Positions 31,718 to 34,862 of a stretch of 34,862 nt of DNA are shown in pieces; the first letter of the stretch is position 1; every line of letters begins with the position of its first letter. Made by a program: the position numbers and the translations under genes. The notes beneath the pieces were generated by a model, which saw nothing but the letters and a program-made list of their open reading frames with translations, had not been told where the DNA came from and searched no databases. Source of the DNA: Longimicrobium sp. (GTDB taxonomy: Bacteria > Gemmatimonadota > Gemmatimonadetes > Longimicrobiales > Longimicrobiaceae); the NCBI GenBank assembly GCA_036389795.1, contig DASVWD010000009.1:1-34862 (forward strand), given 5' to 3'.

Positions 31718-34586
31718 GCTAGCTAATGCTCACGGCGCATCGCTCGCGCGAATTGTTATTCCATTCGCAATATGGACGGCTCTGGCTTCTTCTGCCGTTG
31801 TCGCGCAGACGGCGCCCGCCCGGCCGGCCGCCGCCGCCGACACGCTGCTTCCGAGCGACACGACGGTGGTCGTCGGGAAGCTGGCGAACGGGCTCACCTA
31901 CTACGTGCGCAGGAACGCGGAGCCGCCGGCGCGGGCGGAGCTGCGGCTGGTGGTCAACGCCGGGTCGCTCCTGGAGGACGAGGACCAGCGCGGGCTGGCC
32001 CACTTCGTCGAGCACATGGCGTTCAACGGCACCCGCCGCTTCGCCAAGCACGAGCTGGTGGACTACCTGGAGTCGGTGGGGATGCGCTTCGGGCCCGACG
32101 TGAACGCCTACACCAGCTTCGACGAGACCGTCTACATGCTCTCGCTCCCCACCGACTCGGGCGGGGTGCTGGAGAAGGGGCTCGACATCCTGGAGGACTG
32201 GGCGGCGGGGATCACCTTCGACACCGCCGAGGCGCGCAAGGAGCGCGGGGTGGTGATCGAGGAGTGGCGCCTGGGCCGCGGCGCGGGCGCGCGCATCCGG
32301 GACAAACAGTTCCCCGTGCTCTTCGCCGGCTCGCGCTACGCGGAGCGCCTGCCGATCGGCGACGTGGAGACGCTCGGGAGCTTCGACCTCGAGGCCCTGA
32401 CGCGCTTCTACCGCGACTGGTACCGGCCCGACCTGATGGCCGTGGTGGCGGTGGGCGACTTCGACCCGAAGCGGGTGGAGGCGATGATCCGCGAGCGCTT
32501 CGGGCGCATCCCGGCGCGCGCGAACCCCCGCCCCCGCCCCGCCTTCCCCGTCCCCGGACACGCGGAGCCGCGCTTCTCGGTGGCGACCGACCCCGAGGAG
32601 CAGTCGACGTCGGTGAGCGTGGTGCGGATGGTCCCCTCGCGCGTGCGGGCCACGCGGTCGGCGTACCGCCAATCCATCGTGGAGTCGCTCTACGCGGGGA
32701 TGCTGGACGACCGGCTGAACGAGATCACCCAGCGTCCCGGGGCGCCGCTGGTGGGGGTCTCCTCCTTCCGCGGCTCGCTGGTGCGGCCGGTGGACGCCTA
32801 CTACCTGTCCGCCCAGGTGCCGGAGGGCGGGGCCCAGCGCGGGCTGGCGGCGCTGCTCGCCGAGGCGGAGCGCGCGGCGCGGCACGGCTTCACGCCGCCC
32901 GAGCTGGAGCGCGAGAAGGCCGACCTGCTGCGCTCCTGGGAGCAGATGTACGCGGAGCGCCGCAAGACGCCGTCGGCGGCGTTCGCGGGGCAGTACGCCG
33001 GGCACTACCTCTACGGCGGGCCGCTGCTGGACGTGGCCACCGAGTACGAGCTGCACCGCGCGCTCCTGCCGGGGATCGCGCTGGCGGAGGTGGACTCGGT
33101 CGCGCGGACGGCGCTGGCGCGCAGCGGGCGGACGGTGCTGGTGAGCGGGCCGGCGAGCGCGCCGGCGCCCTCGGAAGCCGCGCTGGCGGCGCTGGCGGAC
33201 TCGGTGGCCTCCGCGCCGGTGGAGGCGTACGCGGAGGCCGTGTCCGACGCGCCGCTGCTGGCCCGGAAGCCCGCGCCGGGGCGGGTGGTGGAGGAGCGGA
33301 AGGTCCCCGAGATCGGGGTGACGGAGTGGCGGCTGGCCAACGGGGTGCGCGTGGTGCTCAAGCCCACCGACTTCAAGGAAGACGAGATCATCCTGGCCGG
33401 CCGGAGCCCCGGCGGCGAGTCGCTCCTGCCGGACTCGGCGCACCTGTCGGCCGCGACGGCCTCGGCGGCGGCGCAGGTGGGGGGCGTGGGCGAGCTCTCC
33501 ATCGTGGACCTGCAGAAGCGGCTGGCGGGGAAGACGGCCGTGGCGGGGGTGTACGTGGACGACCTGGGCGAGGGCATCTCGGGATACGCCGGCCCGCGCG
33601 ACGCGGAGCTGATGCTGCAGCTGGTGCACCTCTACTTCACCGCCCCGCGGCGCGACAGCGCGGCGTGGGAGGCGTACCGCGACCGCGCGCGGACCATGCT
33701 GGCCAACCGCGGCGCCAGCCCCGAGGCCGCCTTCTTCGACACGCTGAGCGCGGTGCTCACGCAGAACCACCCGCGCGCGCGGCCGCTCTCGCCGGCGAGC
33801 TTCGACTCCATCTCCCTGGACCGCTCGCTGGCCGTCTACCGCGAGCGCTTCGCCGACGCGGGCGACTTCACCTTCTACCTGGTCGGGGCGTTCGACCCCG
33901 ACTCGCTCAAGCCGCTGGTCGAGACGTACCTCGGCGGGCTGCCGTCGCAGGGGCGGAAGGAGACGTGGCGCGACCTGGGGATCCGCGCGCCGGCGGGGGT
34001 GGTGACGCGTACGGTGCGGCGCGGGGTGGAGCCCAAGGCCAGGACGCAGATCGTCTTCCACGGCCCCGTGGAGTTCGACCGGCGCACCGTGGTGCTGCTG
34101 CGGACTCTGGGCGAGGCGCTGGAGATCCGCCTGCGCGAGCGGCTGCGCGAGGACCTGGGCGGCACCTACGGCGTCTCCGTCGCGGGCTCGGCGGAGCGCG
34201 ACCCGCGGCCGGGGTACCGCTTCGTGGTGGAGTTCGGGTCGGCGCCGGAGCGGCTGGACGAGCTGGTGCGGGTGGTGTGGGCCGAGATCGACTCGGTGAA
34301 GGCGCGCGGCGTCCCCGACAAGGACCTGCAGAAGGTGCGCGAGGCGCAGCGGCGGTCGCGCGAGGTGGACCTGCGCGAGAACCAGTACTGGCTGGGCGCG
34401 CTGATGACGTACGACCGCTACGGCTGGGACCCGCGCCAGATCCCCGCCACCCCGCTGTCGGCCTCCTTCACCTCCGCCGACCTGCAGGCCGCCGCCCGCC
34501 GCTTCCTCGACCCGGGCCGCTACGTGCAGGTGTCGCTGGTGCCCGAGACGGCGCCGCCCGCGCGCGCCGCGCCGGACCGCCGCTGA
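31710..34586 (+). CDS. M16 family zinc metallopeptidase (insulinase/pitrilysin-like), secreted
   Basis: A 958-residue M16 peptidase. The likely start is TTG 31710: GGAGGA (31696-31701) lies 8 nt before it, and TTGCATAA overlaps the stop of the preceding gene. The alternative ATG at 31674 adds 12 residues without a ribosome site. A signal peptide follows (IVIPFAIWTALASSAVVAQ). The zinc motif is HFVEH (H98, E101, H102), with the third-ligand region ERGVVIEEWRLG. It has the four-lobed length of family members with two M16 repeats; the second (MVPS, then VGELSIVDLQ onwards) keeps the fold but not the motif. Bases 31718 to about 31800, coding the signal region, are AT-rich like the gene before; the rest has normal high GC. 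It probably degrades peptides outside the cytoplasm. Confidence 0.9.
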   Translation: MHKLANAHGASLARIVIPFAIWTALASSAVVAQTAPARPAAAADTLLPSDTTVVVGKLANGLTYYVRRNAEPPARAELRLVVNAGSLLEDEDQRGLAHFVEHMAFNGTRRFAKHELVDYLESVGMRFGPDVNAYTSFDETVYMLSLPTDSGGVLEKGLDILEDWAAGITFDTAEARKERGVVIEEWRLGRGAGARIRDKQFPVLFAGSRYAERLPIGDVETLGSFDLEALTRFYRDWYRPDLMAVVAVGDFDPKRVEAMIRERFGRIPARANPRPRPAFPVPGHAEPRFSVATDPEEQSTSVSVVRMVPSRVRATRSAYRQSIVESLYAGMLDDRLNEITQRPGAPLVGVSSFRGSLVRPVDAYYLSAQVPEGGAQRGLAALLAEAERAARHGFTPPELEREKADLLRSWEQMYAERRKTPSAAFAGQYAGHYLYGGPLLDVATEYELHRALLPGIALAEVDSVARTALARSGRTVLVSGPASAPAPSEAALAALADSVASAPVEAYAEAVSDAPLLARKPAPGRVVEERKVPEIGVTEWRLANGVRVVLKPTDFKEDEIILAGRSPGGESLLPDSAHLSAATASAAAQVGGVGELSIVDLQKRLAGKTAVAGVYVDDLGEGISGYAGPRDAELMLQLVHLYFTAPRRDSAAWEAYRDRARTMLANRGASPEAAFFDTLSAVLTQNHPRARPLSPASFDSISLDRSLAVYRERFADAGDFTFYLVGAFDPDSLKPLVETYLGGLPSQGRKETWRDLGIRAPAGVVTRTVRRGVEPKARTQIVFHGPVEFDRRTVVLLRTLGEALEIRLRERLREDLGGTYGVSVAGSAERDPRPGYRFVVEFGSAPERLDELVRVVWAEIDSVKARGVPDKDLQKVREAQRRSREVDLRENQYWLGALMTYDRYGWDPRQIPATPLSASFTSADLQAAARRFLDPGRYVQVSLVPETAPPARAAPDRR

Positions 34587-34618
34587 CCGGCGACGGGCGG
34601 AGATCCGTAACTGCATGT

Positions 34619-34689
34619 CTCACACGGAGTCAACGGAGTCAACGGAGAACTGCGGAGGTTCTCTGTTGACTCCGTTTACTCCGTGTGAG
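34619..34689 (+). terminator. ACGGAG-type palindrome after the M16 gene
   Basis: Arms 34619-34648 and 34660-34689 pair over 30 nt with one mismatch and one G-T pair around an 11-nt loop. The motif ACGGAGTCA is itself repeated within the arm. It lies 33 nt after the M16 stop and may end the transcript, although no T-tract follows. It belongs to the same family as 273-335 (shared CTCACACGGAG and AACGGAGAACTGCG). Confidence 0.75.
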
Positions 34690-34862
34690 TCCCCTCCGCA
34701 GAAATCAGAGTCCTGAGGTAGATGTCATCCTGAGTCTACCACCGCGCTGCGCGCGACCACGGAGGATGAAACGGGTGTGGGAGCATAAATTGGGCGGGTG
34801 GCGTCGGCAAAGAGGTCGGTAAGCTCATTGGTGCGAGAGAGCCCGTTCCTGAGTCAGACCCG
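34690..34862. other. Right-end spacer with a GTCATCCTGAG fragment
   Basis: No gene is supported up to the window's edge. TCATCCT (34725-34731) and AGGATGA (34763-34769) are inverted, a shortened relative of the palindrome at 384-579. The rest could belong to a feature beyond the window. Confidence 0.4.

Noticed and set aside
31719-34616. A 965-residue frame antisense to the M16 peptidase
   Set aside because: Arg/His/Gln-rich composition expected from the complement of a GC-rich gene; no motif found.
34740-34862. Possible short peptide starting at ATG 34766 after GGAGG
   Set aside because: The frame stops after 18 codons, and the GGAGGATGA belongs to the palindromic repeat.

Overview
This 34.9 kb window is GC-rich bacterial chromosome with strong C/G bias at codon third positions. 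It carries several lipoproteins, secreted proteases and outer-membrane-type proteins, and its intergenic spaces are full of short repeats. The gene content (NamZ-like hydrolase, MoxR-type ATPase, DUF4382 lipoprotein, metzincin-type lipoprotein protease, CHAD/SixA pair) and the repeats look most like Gemmatimonadota, perhaps Longimicrobium-like. That placement is inference from pattern; no rRNA or other phylogenetic marker is present.

Layout. 1-99 is the tail of a transposase, followed by two palindromic repeats. 626-8097 is all minus strand: NamZ/DUF1343 hydrolase, TIR-domain protein, MoxR/Mg-chelatase-like ATPase, an Ig-repeat lipoprotein and a NUDIX hydrolase. 8648-11329 (+) is Lon protease, convergent with a beta-barrel-like protein (-). 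Then come a subtilisin-like lipoprotein (-) and a TPR-CHAT protease (-), the latter divergent from a lipoprotein-type amidase (+) with a TTG start. A quinone-oxidoreductase-type MDR enzyme (+) converges with a large metzincin-type lipoprotein protease (-). A 900-nt gene-free leader precedes a sigma-70 family factor (+), then RsgA (+), a DUF4382 lipoprotein (+), and a MarR-CPXCG pair (+). The right end is a tight plus-strand series: SixA phosphatase, CHAD-CYTH protein, an AT-rich HEPN/ApeA-like gene that looks acquired, and an M16 peptidase whose likely TTG start overlaps the HEPN gene's stop.

The most unusual material is intergenic. (i) Arrays of an 8-bp unit with core AGTRCG lie 0-6 nt after six stop codons, always in the sense orientation of the gene just ended; at two convergent gene ends they form inverted pairs around a terminator hairpin. 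(ii) A dispersed element of about 190 bp ends in a hairpin whose 9-bp stem differs between copies yet stays paired, always capped by TTCA. (iii) Long palindromes built on ACGGAG and GTCATCCTGAG motifs recur. Candidate defence or cell-death genes (TIR, HEPN, TPR-CHAT) are scattered and do not form an obvious island.
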